In this document: one piece after another, positions 36,713 to 44,996 of the stretch
How the letters are laid out: each line of letters opens with the position of its first letter
Position numbering within the stretch: the first letter of the stretch is position 1
Source: Pseudomonadota bacterium
Lineage (GTDB): Bacteria; Pseudomonadota; Gammaproteobacteria; Burkholderiales; Thiobacillaceae
DNA length: 64,000 bases
Assembly: GCA_021802555.1 (NCBI GenBank)
Contig: JAJZRU010000004.1
Coordinates: 62,001 to 126,000, forward strand
Direction of reading: 5' to 3'
Translations under genes and position numbers: made by a program
Notes under the pieces: generated by a model
Databases searched by the model: none
The model's input: only the letters and a program-made list of their open reading frames with translations
Told to the model about the DNA's origin: nothing

Positions 36713-38648
36713 GCCGCGCGCGACGCGGCGCCGGCGCCCGTGGAACGGCATCCGCTTCCGCATTCTCAGCATCGTCGTCATACCCCTGCTGTTCACCGCG
36801 GCGACGCTCACCCTGTTCTTCAGCAACCGCAGCGTCACGGCCACCGAGCGCGAGGCCGGCGTGCGCGCCGTGCAGGCCGCCCACCTGCTGGCCGCGAATG
36901 CCCAATACGCGCTGTTCAGCGGCGAATTCGCGCTGCTCAGCCGGGTGGTGGGGGAGGAGCGCCGCCAGGGCAGCCTGGCCTTTGCCGCCGTGCTGTCCAA
37001 AAGCGGCGAGACGCTGACCTGGGCCGGCACGCTGCCGCCGGGAGGAGTGCCGGCACGGCTGCTGCATGAAGGGCGCCAGACCACGCGCAACATGATCTAC
37101 GCCGCGCAGCCCATCCGCCTGCCGCCGCCCGCGCCGCTCGCCGACTTCGACCGCCGCGGCTCCGGCGCGCCGCAGACCCTGGGCTATGCGCTGGTGGGCA
37201 TAGACACGGTGCCCATCGCCGCCTACAAGACGCGCACCCTGATGCGCGCCGGCGGCGTCATGCTGATCGTGCTGACCCTTGCCGCGCTCGTCGCCTGGCA
37301 GCTCTCCACCCGCCTGACGCAGCGCATCCGCGGCATCTCGCGCGCCGTGGACCGCATCGCCGGAGGCGAGCTGGCGGTGCGCGTGCGCGAAGGCGAGAGC
37401 GGCGAAATCGGCGTGCTGGCCGAGGGCATCAACCGCATGGCCGAAGCGCTGCAGGCGCACCAGGCCGACCTGGAGGTGCGCGTGGCGCACGCCACCGCGC
37501 GCCTGGCCTCCGAAAAAGAGGCGGCCGAACGCGCCAACATGGCCAAATCGCGCTTTCTCGCCTCGGCCAGCCATGACCTGCGCCAGCCTCTGCACGCCCT
37601 CACCCTGTTCGTCGAAGCCCTCAAGGCGCGCATCAACTACCCGGAAGTGCGCACCCTGGTGGAACACATCGAAGCCTCCGCCGCCGCCATGGAGACCTTG
37701 TTCAACACCCTGCTCGACATCTCGCGCCTCGACGCCGGCGTGATCGAGGTGAAACCCGAGCACTTCGCCGCCGACCGCCTGGCCGCGCGCATCCGCCAGC
37801 AATTCGCCGCCCTGGCCGCGGAGAAGGGCCTGTGCCTGCGCATCCGTCCGGCGCCCTTCCATCTTTACGGCGACCCCCTGCTGCTGGAGCGCATTCTTTT
37901 CAACCTGGTGTCCAACGCCATACGCTACACGGAAAAAGGCGGCGTCCTGGTGGGCTGGCGCCGGCGCAGCCGCCAGATCCGCATCGAGGTGTGGGACAGC
38001 GGTCTGGGCATCCCGCAGGACAAGCTCGAAATCGTCTTTCAGGAATTCGTGCAGCTGGGCAATCCGGAGCGCGACCGCACCAAGGGCCTGGGCCTGGGGC
38101 TCGCCATCGTGTCGCGCCTGGGGCGCCTGATGGGCTGCCGCGTCGAAGTGCATTCGCGGCCGGGGCGCGGCTCGGTGTTCTCCCTGGCGGTGCCGCTGGG
38201 ATCCGCCGAACTGACGCACGAGGTGCGCATGCCTGCGGCAGACGCCGGCTTCCCGGCCGACACCCTGGTGATGCTGGTGGACGACGAGCAGGCCATCCTT
38301 CAGGGCATGCAGGAGTTGTTCGACGCCTGGGGCGTGGACCTCATCGCCGCCCAGAACCCTGAAGACGTGCTCGCCACCGCCGAGCTGGCGGAACGCATGC
38401 CCGACCTGATTCTGTGCGACTTCCGCCTGCCCGGCGCGCGCAACGGCATCGAAGTCGTCAACTTCCTGCGCGAGCGCCTGGCCAGCAAGGTACCGGCCGT
38501 GATCCTCACCGGCGACACCGCGCCGGAAACCATCCAGGCGCTCAGCGCCGGCGGCTTCACCGTCCTGCACAAACCGGTGCGTCCCGCGCGCCTGCGTGCG
38601 CTGCTCATGCACATCCTCAACCAGAACAAGCGCAAAACCGCAGCGTGA
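36705..38648 (+). CDS. Hybrid sensor histidine kinase / receiver protein
   Basis: A membrane sensor kinase, 647 residues. Two membrane helices (ILSIVVIPLLFTAATLTLFF near residue 20 and VMLIVLTLAALVAWQLS near 190) flank a periplasmic sensing domain of about 150 residues, followed by HAMP (QRIRGISRAVDRIAGGELAV). The H-box is FLASASHDLRQPLHALTLFV, N-box NLVSNAIRYTEKGG, and the G boxes VWDSGLGIP and GLGLGLAIVSR. The C-terminal receiver domain carries Asp in LILCDFRLPGARNG and Lys in VLHKPVRP. The start is GTG. It forms a phosphorelay-like pair with the NarL regulator just upstream. The signal is unknown. Confidence 0.92.
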   Translation: MPEPRATRRRRPWNGIRFRILSIVVIPLLFTAATLTLFFSNRSVTATEREAGVRAVQAAHLLAANAQYALFSGEFALLSRVVGEERRQGSLAFAAVLSKSGETLTWAGTLPPGGVPARLLHEGRQTTRNMIYAAQPIRLPPPAPLADFDRRGSGAPQTLGYALVGIDTVPIAAYKTRTLMRAGGVMLIVLTLAALVAWQLSTRLTQRIRGISRAVDRIAGGELAVRVREGESGEIGVLAEGINRMAEALQAHQADLEVRVAHATARLASEKEAAERANMAKSRFLASASHDLRQPLHALTLFVEALKARINYPEVRTLVEHIEASAAAMETLFNTLLDISRLDAGVIEVKPEHFAADRLAARIRQQFAALAAEKGLCLRIRPAPFHLYGDPLLLERILFNLVSNAIRYTEKGGVLVGWRRRSRQIRIEVWDSGLGIPQDKLEIVFQEFVQLGNPERDRTKGLGLGLAIVSRLGRLMGCRVEVHSRPGRGSVFSLAVPLGSAELTHEVRMPAADAGFPADTLVMLVDDEQAILQGMQELFDAWGVDLIAAQNPEDVLATAELAERMPDLILCDFRLPGARNGIEVVNFLRERLASKVPAVILTGDTAPETIQALSAGGFTVLHKPVRPARLRALLMHILNQNKRKTAA

Positions 38649-38675
38649 GCCTCCTGCCGGAGGCGGCCCCGGGTC

Positions 38676-38799
38676 GGCGGGGATAGCCCCGGCGCCGGGC
38701 GCGGCCTGGAAGCGGCCTTGCTCAGCCTCTGCGCATGAAGTCGAAGAACTCGGCGTTGTTCTTCGTTGCGCGGACTTTGTCCAAGAGAAATTCCAGCGC
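38676..38799 (-). pseudogene. Duplicated 3' end of rho (fragment)
   Basis: About 124 bases here match 38843-38966, which includes the true rho C-terminus, at a 167-base offset. The fragment would encode an ending like rho ([15 protein letters not shown]), but with DFMRRG in place of DSMRRG, preceded by unrelated sequence. It has no start and is a non-coding remnant of a tandem duplication. The flanking GC-rich segment (GGCGCCGGGCGCGGCCTGG) is duplicated with it. Confidence 0.85.
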
Positions 38800-38888
38800 T
38801 GGAAGGTGCGCCCGGAAGCCGCCGCGAGAGGGGCCCCGCGCCAGCGGGGATCGAGCCGGCGCCGGGCGCGGCCTGGAAGCAGCCTTGC

Positions 38889-40148
38889 TCAGCCTCTGCG
38901 CATGGAGTCGAAGAACTCGGCGTTGTTCTTCGTTGCGCGGACTTTGTCCAAGAGAAATTCCATCGCTTCCAGGTCGTCCATCGGATACAGCAGCTTGCGC
39001 AGCACCCAGACCTTCTGCAGGATGTCGTGCGGCATGAGCAGTTCCTCGCGGCGCGTGCCCGAGCGGTTGACGTTGATGGCGGGGTATAGACGCTTTTCCG
39101 CCATGCGCCGTTCAAGATGGATTTCCAGGTTGCCGGTGCCCTTGAATTCCTCGTAGATGACGTCGTCCATGCGCGAACCGGTGTCGATGAGCGCGGTGGC
39201 CAGGATGGTGAGCGAGCCGCCCTCCTCGACGTTGCGCGCGGCGCCGAAGAAGCGCTTGGGCTTTTGCAGCGCGTTGGCATCGACGCCGCCGGTGAGCACC
39301 TTGCCGGAAGCCGGCTGCACGGTGTTGTAGGCGCGCGCCAGGCGGGTGATGGAGTCGAGCAGAATGACCACGTCCTTCTTGTGCTCGACCAGGCGCTTGG
39401 CTTTTTCGATGACCATTTCCGCCACCTGCACGTGGCGGTTGGCGGGCTCGTCGAAAGTTGATGCCACCACTTCGCCGCGCACGGTGCGGCTCATTTCCGT
39501 GACCTCCTCGGGGCGCTCGTCGATGAGCAGGACGATGAGCACCACGTCGGGATGATTGGAGGTGATGGCATGCGCGATGTGCTGCAGCATGACGGTCTTG
39601 CCGGATTTTGGCGAGGAAACGATGAGGCCGCGGGAGCCTTTGCCTATCGGGGCGACGATGTCGATGATGCGCCCGGTGATGTTCTCCTCGGCGCGGATGT
39701 CGCGCTCCAGCTTGAGCGGCTTGTCCGGGTGCAGCGGCGTGAGGTTCTCGAACAGGATCTTGTTCTTGGTGGCCTCGGGCGCCTCGCCGTTCACCGTGTC
39801 CAGCTTGGTGATGGCGAAATAGCGCTCGTTGTCGCGCGGGATGCGTATCTCACCTTCGATGGTGTCGCCCGTGTGCAGGTTGAAGCGGCGGATCTGCGAG
39901 GGGCTGACGTAGATGTCGTCCGGGCTCGCCAGGTAGGACGTGTCGGGCGAACGCAGGAAGCCGTAGCCGTCCGAAAGCACCTCCAGGGCGCCGCCGCCGT
40001 AGATCGTCTCGCCCTTCTTGGCATGATCCTTGAGCAGGGCGAAGATCAGCTCCTGCTTGCGCAGACGGTTGGCATTGTCGATGCCGTTGGTGGTGGCCAT
40101 ATCCACGAGCTGGGTCACGTGGTACTGCTTGATTTCGGAAAGTCGCAT
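38889..40148 (-). CDS. rho: Transcription termination factor Rho
   Basis: Hexameric RNA helicase that ends transcription. The 419-residue protein has normal length, begins [18 protein letters not shown], has the RNA-binding cold-shock domain ([20 protein letters not shown]), Walker A ([12 protein letters not shown]), Walker B ([12 protein letters not shown]), the SASGK-type Q-loop ([20 protein letters not shown]) and [20 protein letters not shown]. The ATG at 40148 excludes 30 upstream non-family residues. It follows trxA on the same strand after a 107-base gap. Its 3' end is tandemly duplicated downstream. Confidence 0.97.
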   Translation of the reverse strand: MRLSEIKQYHVTQLVDMATTNGIDNANRLRKQELIFALLKDHAKKGETIYGGGALEVLSDGYGFLRSPDTSYLASPDDIYVSPSQIRRFNLHTGDTIEGEIRIPRDNERYFAITKLDTVNGEAPEATKNKILFENLTPLHPDKPLKLERDIRAEENITGRIIDIVAPIGKGSRGLIVSSPKSGKTVMLQHIAHAITSNHPDVVLIVLLIDERPEEVTEMSRTVRGEVVASTFDEPANRHVQVAEMVIEKAKRLVEHKKDVVILLDSITRLARAYNTVQPASGKVLTGGVDANALQKPKRFFGAARNVEEGGSLTILATALIDTGSRMDDVIYEEFKGTGNLEIHLERRMAEKRLYPAINVNRSGTRREELLMPHDILQKVWVLRKLLYPMDDLEAMEFLLDKVRATKNNAEFFDSMRRG

Positions 40149-40255
40149 GGACGGAGTGCCGCTGGACGCGGAAGGTAAGAAAGGGGATGCGGTCAGGAAG
40201 GGCCGCCCGGAACCGCCCGGAACGGGCGGCGGAGGCAAAACTAGATTAACGGGGT

Positions 40256-40582
40256 TCAGATGTTGCTGTCAACAAAGGCGGTGAGCTGGGATTTGGACAG
40301 CGCGCCGACCTTGGTCGCCTCGACGTTGCCGTTCTTGAAGATCATCAGGGTCGGTATGCCGCGGATGCCGTACTTGGGGGGGGTCTGCTGGTTCTCGTCG
40401 ATGTTGAGCTTGCACACCTTGAGCTTGCCGTTGTATTCGCGCGCCACCTCGTCCAGCACGGGCGAAATCATCTTGCACGGCCCGCACCAGTCGGCCCAGT
40501 AGTCCACCAGGACCGGCAGATCGGCTTGCAGCACCTCCTGCTCGAAACTGTTGTCGGAAACGTAATGGATGTGCTCGCTCAT
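40256..40582 (-). CDS. trxA: Thioredoxin 1
   Basis: General protein disulfide reductase, 108 residues. The active site is [20 protein letters not shown], followed by the cis-Pro loop [20 protein letters not shown], and the conserved [16 protein letters not shown]. The start at 40582 removes 8 residues. It is in the common trxA-rho order. Confidence 0.97.
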   Translation of the reverse strand: MSEHIHYVSDNSFEQEVLQADLPVLVDYWADWCGPCKMISPVLDEVAREYNGKLKVCKLNIDENQQTPPKYGIRGIPTLMIFKNGNVEATKVGALSKSQLTAFVDSNI

Positions 40583-40784
40583 GCTGTACCTCGCTGTGAT
40601 AGGCAAAAGGCTGGAAAGGGAAAAACCCGTTCCCCGGCCTGAGAGCCGTCGGGCAACGGTAGCTGGAATAATGGGGAAACCAAGGATGTGCCGGCGAACG
40701 CCTGGGGTTTTACGGAGCTACTCCGCTATGCTAAGTAAGGCGGCTGGCGGCGTCAATGGTTTGCATGACCCGCCCCTCCCCGCT

Positions 40785-41225
40785 TCACAGATAGGCGCAG
40801 CCGGCCAGCAGATCGACCAGCTCGTGCTCGTTCGCCGCAGTGTAGTCCTTGTCCACGCTGCCGGTGACGAGCTTGCGCACGCCGTCGCTGAGATGGGCCT
40901 TGAGGCGCCCGATGAAGGGCGTGGACGCCACCAGGATGAGGCGCTCGTAATGGTTTTTTACCCTGCCGTCCTCCAGCAGCCGCCCCAGTTCCAGCGCGAA
41001 ATGGTCTGCGGCATTCTCCTTGGGCGAAACGGCGGGCACGAAGGAGCCGTGTTCGTTGCCATGGCCCTGGTTGCTGCCCGGCCGGTCGCTCACCAGATCG
41101 ATGCCCTTGCCCCGGCTCTCGGGGTGCTGATGCTGGCTGAGCAGCGCCACGCCTTTGTTGACGCCATGATTTGCGTACAATTTGGCGAGCCCCGAGTTGG
41201 CGACAAGTATCCAGGTCGTTGCCAT
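40785..41225 (-). CDS. Host attachment protein family (PF10116-like)
   Basis: A 146-residue soluble protein. The opening [19 protein letters not shown], the [20 protein letters not shown] block with catalytic-looking acidic residues, and [20 protein letters not shown] match the 'protein required for attachment to host cells' family, an RNase H/eRF1-like fold; the name comes from a plant-bacterium mutant and is not a proven function here. A short ATG at 41225 is chosen over an upstream in-frame one at 41243. It is divergent from the ferredoxin gene. Confidence 0.85.
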   Translation of the reverse strand: MATTWILVANSGLAKLYANHGVNKGVALLSQHQHPESRGKGIDLVSDRPGSNQGHGNEHGSFVPAVSPKENAADHFALELGRLLEDGRVKNHYERLILVASTPFIGRLKAHLSDGVRKLVTGSVDKDYTAANEHELVDLLAGCAYL

Positions 41226-41365
41226 GCTACCCCCTGAAAACAAAGACGAAACGCCTTCCTGTTGTTAAAGCTAGCCGGTGGCGCCGGGCTGTCAAGTCGG
41301 CGGCGCCGCGCCAATGCCGACTCGCCCTGCTACAATTTTTTTATTTCCTGCCACCTGCCTGCACC

Positions 41366-41689
41366 ATGACTTACGTCGTCACCGAAAGCTGCATCAAGTG
41401 CAAATACACCGATTGCGTGGACGTGTGCCCCGTGGATTGCTTCCGCGAAGGCCCCAACTGCCTGGTGATCGATCCGGATGAGTGCATCGACTGCACCCTG
41501 TGCGTGGCGGAATGCCCGGTGGAAGCGATTTATGCCGAGGACGACGTGCCGGAAAACCAGCGCGCCTTCATCGCCCTCAACGCCGAACTGGCGCGCACCT
41601 GGAAGCCCTTGGTGGAAAGCAAGGATCCCCTGGCCGACGCCGACGAATGGGCGAAGGTGAAGGACAAGCGCCACCTGCTGGAGAAATAA
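41366..41689 (+). CDS. fdxA: 7Fe ferredoxin FdxA
   Basis: A 107-residue seven-iron ferredoxin that carries electrons in the cytoplasm. The first cluster motif is [18 protein letters not shown] and the second is [16 protein letters not shown], with the Azotobacter ferredoxin I-type C-terminal tail ([13 protein letters not shown]). The start at 41366 is the only one consistent with the family; the frame upstream is not. It precedes the AddB-like gene by 24 bases and may be co-transcribed. Confidence 0.95.
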   Translation: MTYVVTESCIKCKYTDCVDVCPVDCFREGPNCLVIDPDECIDCTLCVAECPVEAIYAEDDVPENQRAFIALNAELARTWKPLVESKDPLADADEWAKVKDKRHLLEK

Positions 41690-41713
41690 GCCGGCGGTAT
41701 CCGCCGGAACGCC

Positions 41714-44344
41714 GTGGATCCCGCCGAGTTCTGGGCGCAAACCCTGCTGCAGGCGGAAGGCCGCCGCCTGCCGGACCTCTCCGGCATCACCGTTGTCGTC
41801 CCGCACCACGCCGCCGGCGCCGCCTTGGCGCGCGCGCTGGCCAAGCGCGCCGACCTGCCCGCGCTGGCGGCGCCGCGCCTGCTGCCGCCGGCCCAGTGGG
41901 CGGCGCAAGCGCCCGCCGCCGAGCCGCCCGCGCCCGCCAGCCTGCGCCGCGCCCTGCTCTATCGCGCCCTGCAAAACCGCGGCTGGTTCGACCCCGGCGC
42001 CTTGTGGGCCGTGTGCGGCGAGCTCCTGCAGCTGCATGAGGAGCTCACCCTGGAGTGCGTGGCGCTGCCGCGCGCCGACGCCGATCTGCACGCGGCCCTG
42101 GCGGCCGCCTATGCGGCCCCGGCCGGCGCGGCCTTCGAATTCGAAGCGCGCCTGGTGCATAGCCTGTGGCAGGCGTTGGCCGAGACGCGCAGCCCGGCGG
42201 CGCAGCACCTCGCCGGCCTGGCCTGGCTGGCCGAGCATGCCGAGGGGCCGCTGTATGTTCTGCCGGGCGCGCTCTCGGGCTCCGCCGAAGAACGCTTTCT
42301 CGCCCGCTACGCAGAGCGCCAGCCGGTATGCAAATTGGCCTGGCCGCAGAGCGCAGCGCGCCGGGCGCTCGATCTGGCCTGGGACGACGCAGCGCCGCTG
42401 CGGCAGCGCGGACGCGCCGCCGCAGCGCAATGGAGCGCCAGCCCGCTGGCGGGGCGGCTGAGTCTTTACGCCGCGCAAAACCTGGAGGACGAGGCGCGCG
42501 CCGCTGCCGTCCAGGTGCGCCTGTGGCTGGCCCAAGGACGCCGCGCCATCGTAATCGTGGCGCAGGATCGCCTGGCGGCCCGGCGCCTGCGCGCGCTCCT
42601 GGAGCGCGAGCGCATCCTGGTCGCGGACGAGACCGGCTGGAAGCTCGCGACCACGGCCGCCAGCGCCGCCGTCGCCGCCTGGCTGGACGCGCTGGCGGGG
42701 AATTTCCGCCACCAGCAGCTGCTGGACTTGCTCAAATCCCCTTATCTGCTCGCCGATCTGACGCCGGCGCAGCGCCGCGCCGGCTTGGCGGCGGTGGAAT
42801 TCCATCTGCGCCGCTACGGCCCCGCCGACAGCCTGGCGCAGTTGCAAAGCCGCCTGCGCGCCGACCCTGCAGCGCACGCCTTGCTGGCGCGCCTGGCCGA
42901 GGCCGCCGCGCCCCTGCTGCCGCTGCGCCCGCGTACGGCGGCGCGCTGGATCGCGGGGCTCAGGGACAGCCTCGTGCGCCTGGGTGCCTGGGCGGCGCTG
43001 GAAGGCGACGCCGCCGGCGCCCAATGGCTGGCATGGCTGGCGCGCCTGGAACGCGCATGGGCGCCCGATGCGGCACGCTACAGCTTCGCGCAATGGCGCG
43101 GCGGGCTGGCCGCCGACCTGGAAGAGACAAGCTTCATCGATCGCGGCATCGCCAGCCCCATCGTCTTCACTCATCTGGGCGGCGCCGCGGCGCGTGCTTG
43201 CGACGCCGTGCTCGTCCTGGGCGCCAGCGCCGCGCGCCTGCCCGCTCCCGGCCGGATCAGCCCCTTTTTCAACCAGCGCGTGCGCCGGAGCCTGGGGCTG
43301 CCCACCTGGGAATCCGAAGCCGCGCTGCAGCAAGCCCATCTGGCGGCACTGCTGGCCCATAGCCCGGCCGCCACCGTCACTTGGCAGACCCGCTCGCGGG
43401 CCGGCGAAGAACAGGCGGCGAGCCCGTGGATCGAGCGCCTGGAAAGCTTCCATCTGGCGGCCTGGGGCTCGTCCCTGATGAGCGGCCATCTGCGCCGGCC
43501 GGTCGATCCGGGGGTTGCGCCGTCGACGCCGGCCGCCGCTCCGGCGCCGGCCGTTGCCGCGCACCTTCCGCGCCGCATCAGTCCGAGCGGAGCGCAAACC
43601 CTGCTCGACTGTCCCTACCGCTATTTCGCCCAGAACGTGCTGGGCCTGGCGCCGTTGGACGACATCAGCGCGCAGTTGGAAAAGCGCGACTACGGAGCCT
43701 ACGTGCACCGCATCCTGCAGGCCTTCCAGACCCGCTTCCCGCTCCTGGGAGACACGCCGGACGACGTGCTCATCGCGGCGCTGGAAGGGGGGACGCAAAA
43801 GACCTTCGCCCAGGCGCTGGAGGCCCATTACCTGGGGCGCGCCTGGCTGGCGCGCTGGCGCGCGCGCATTCCCGCCTGGATCGCCTGGCAAAAGGAACGC
43901 GAGGCGCAAGGCTGGCGCTATGCCGGCAGCGAAGCCGTGCTCCAGACAACGCTCGCAGACGGCCTGGAACTCGCCGGACGCCTGGACCGCCTGGACGCCA
44001 AGGAAGGCGCCTGGGCGGTGCTGGATTACAAAACCCAGACCGCCCAGGCGCTGCGCGACAAGATCAACGCCCCGCAGGAAGACGCCCAGCTCGCGCTCTA
44101 CGCCCTGCTGGCCGGCCCCGGCCGCGTGTGCCAAGCCGCCTATGTCGGGCTGGAAGAGAGCCCTCTGCGCGAATACGCCCTGCCCGAAGGCGCGCTCGCC
44201 GCCCTGGCGCAAGCGCACGGCGCGCGCCTGGCTGAAATCTTCGCCCAGCTCGGACAAGGCGCCGGCCTGCCCGCCAACGGCACCGAGGCCGTCTGCGCCC
44301 GCTGCGACATGCGCGGCCTGTGCCGCAAGGATTACTGGGCCTGA
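41714..44344 (+). CDS. AddB-like helicase/PD-(D/E)XK nuclease ('probable DNA repair protein')
   Basis: An 876-residue protein of the beta-proteobacterial group related to AddB, the partner of AddA in double-strand-break repair. The C-terminus holds a nuclease domain: SGAQTLLDCPYRYFAQNVLG, then GRLDRLDAKEGAWAVLDYKT with the D and DxK catalytic residues, and a terminal cysteine cluster CARCDMRGLCRKDYW; the four Cys (one in LLDCPYRYF plus three at the end) fit the Fe-S cluster of AddB-like nucleases. The N-terminal helicase part is degenerate, with no clear Walker A. GTG start, 24 bases after fdxA. AddA begins 19 kb downstream at 63736. Confidence 0.85.
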   Translation: MDPAEFWAQTLLQAEGRRLPDLSGITVVVPHHAAGAALARALAKRADLPALAAPRLLPPAQWAAQAPAAEPPAPASLRRALLYRALQNRGWFDPGALWAVCGELLQLHEELTLECVALPRADADLHAALAAAYAAPAGAAFEFEARLVHSLWQALAETRSPAAQHLAGLAWLAEHAEGPLYVLPGALSGSAEERFLARYAERQPVCKLAWPQSAARRALDLAWDDAAPLRQRGRAAAAQWSASPLAGRLSLYAAQNLEDEARAAAVQVRLWLAQGRRAIVIVAQDRLAARRLRALLERERILVADETGWKLATTAASAAVAAWLDALAGNFRHQQLLDLLKSPYLLADLTPAQRRAGLAAVEFHLRRYGPADSLAQLQSRLRADPAAHALLARLAEAAAPLLPLRPRTAARWIAGLRDSLVRLGAWAALEGDAAGAQWLAWLARLERAWAPDAARYSFAQWRGGLAADLEETSFIDRGIASPIVFTHLGGAAARACDAVLVLGASAARLPAPGRISPFFNQRVRRSLGLPTWESEAALQQAHLAALLAHSPAATVTWQTRSRAGEEQAASPWIERLESFHLAAWGSSLMSGHLRRPVDPGVAPSTPAAAPAPAVAAHLPRRISPSGAQTLLDCPYRYFAQNVLGLAPLDDISAQLEKRDYGAYVHRILQAFQTRFPLLGDTPDDVLIAALEGGTQKTFAQALEAHYLGRAWLARWRARIPAWIAWQKEREAQGWRYAGSEAVLQTTLADGLELAGRLDRLDAKEGAWAVLDYKTQTAQALRDKINAPQEDAQLALYALLAGPGRVCQAAYVGLEESPLREYALPEGALAALAQAHGARLAEIFAQLGQGAGLPANGTEAVCARCDMRGLCRKDYWA

Positions 44345-44419
44345 AGCGGCACGGCACGCGAAACTTTTTGGCGCGATGCGCCTCCATTTGCTAGAAAGAG
44401 AAAACCCGCAACGGCTTCT

Positions 44420-44475
44420 TTCCCCCGCCTGCGGCGGAGGCGGAAGGGGCGGCGTTGCGCGTCGTTTCACTCTTA
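44420..44475 (+). repeat. Repeat family A-like copy upstream of small exported protein
   Basis: GGCGGCGTTGCGCGTCGTTTCA in this gap resembles the shared 3' end of family A (GCGGCAACGCTGCGCGTTGTTTCA). The GCCTGCGGCGGAGGC run before it could form a hairpin. Confidence 0.4.
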
Positions 44476-44490
44476 ACCGAAAGGAGCGCG

Positions 44491-44913
44491 ATGATGCATA
44501 AGAAAATTCTTTCCGCTTCCCTGTTCTTGCTGCTGGGCCTCGCTCCGTTCGCGGCGCGCGCCGGCGAACTCCCGCAGGTGCGCACCCAGGGCGACGTCAG
44601 CTACGTCACGGGCGGGGTGGGCGAGGAGCATGCCCAAGCCATGCAGGCCGTGCGCGACGACTATCCGCTGTCGCTGCTGTTCGTGCGCAAAGACAAACCC
44701 AAGAATGCCTATCTCGCCGACATCCCCGTCACCGTCAAGGATGCCCGCGGCAAGGTGGTGCTGGACGCCACCTCCGGCGGCCCTTTCCTGTACGTGAAGC
44801 TGCCGCCGGGGCGTTACACCGTGAGCGCCACCCATGAGGGCAAAACCCGCACGGCGAGGGTGTACGTGCCGCGCAACGGGCACAGGCGCATGGTGTTCGA
44901 GTGGGCTGAATAA
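44491..44913 (+). CDS. Small exported carboxypeptidase-regulatory-like domain protein
   Basis: A 140-residue periplasmic protein with a signal peptide (ILSASLFLLLGLAPFAARAG) and an immunoglobulin-like beta-sandwich: AYLADIPVTVKDARGKVVLD, then FLYVKLPPGRYTVSATHEGK, the pattern of carboxypeptidase-regulatory-like folds. An AAGGAG ribosome site precedes the ATG at 44491. It is transcribed ahead of an ABC exporter but with an 83-base gap. Function unknown. Confidence 0.75.
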   Translation: MMHKKILSASLFLLLGLAPFAARAGELPQVRTQGDVSYVTGGVGEEHAQAMQAVRDDYPLSLLFVRKDKPKNAYLADIPVTVKDARGKVVLDATSGGPFLYVKLPPGRYTVSATHEGKTRTARVYVPRNGHRRMVFEWAE

Positions 44914-44996
44914 ACCCGCCCAGGCTGCGCAAAGGGCACCCCCGGGGGGCCTCCAGTGTATGCTGAGCGCGTCGTTTATTCCGTATTGCCCAAGCC

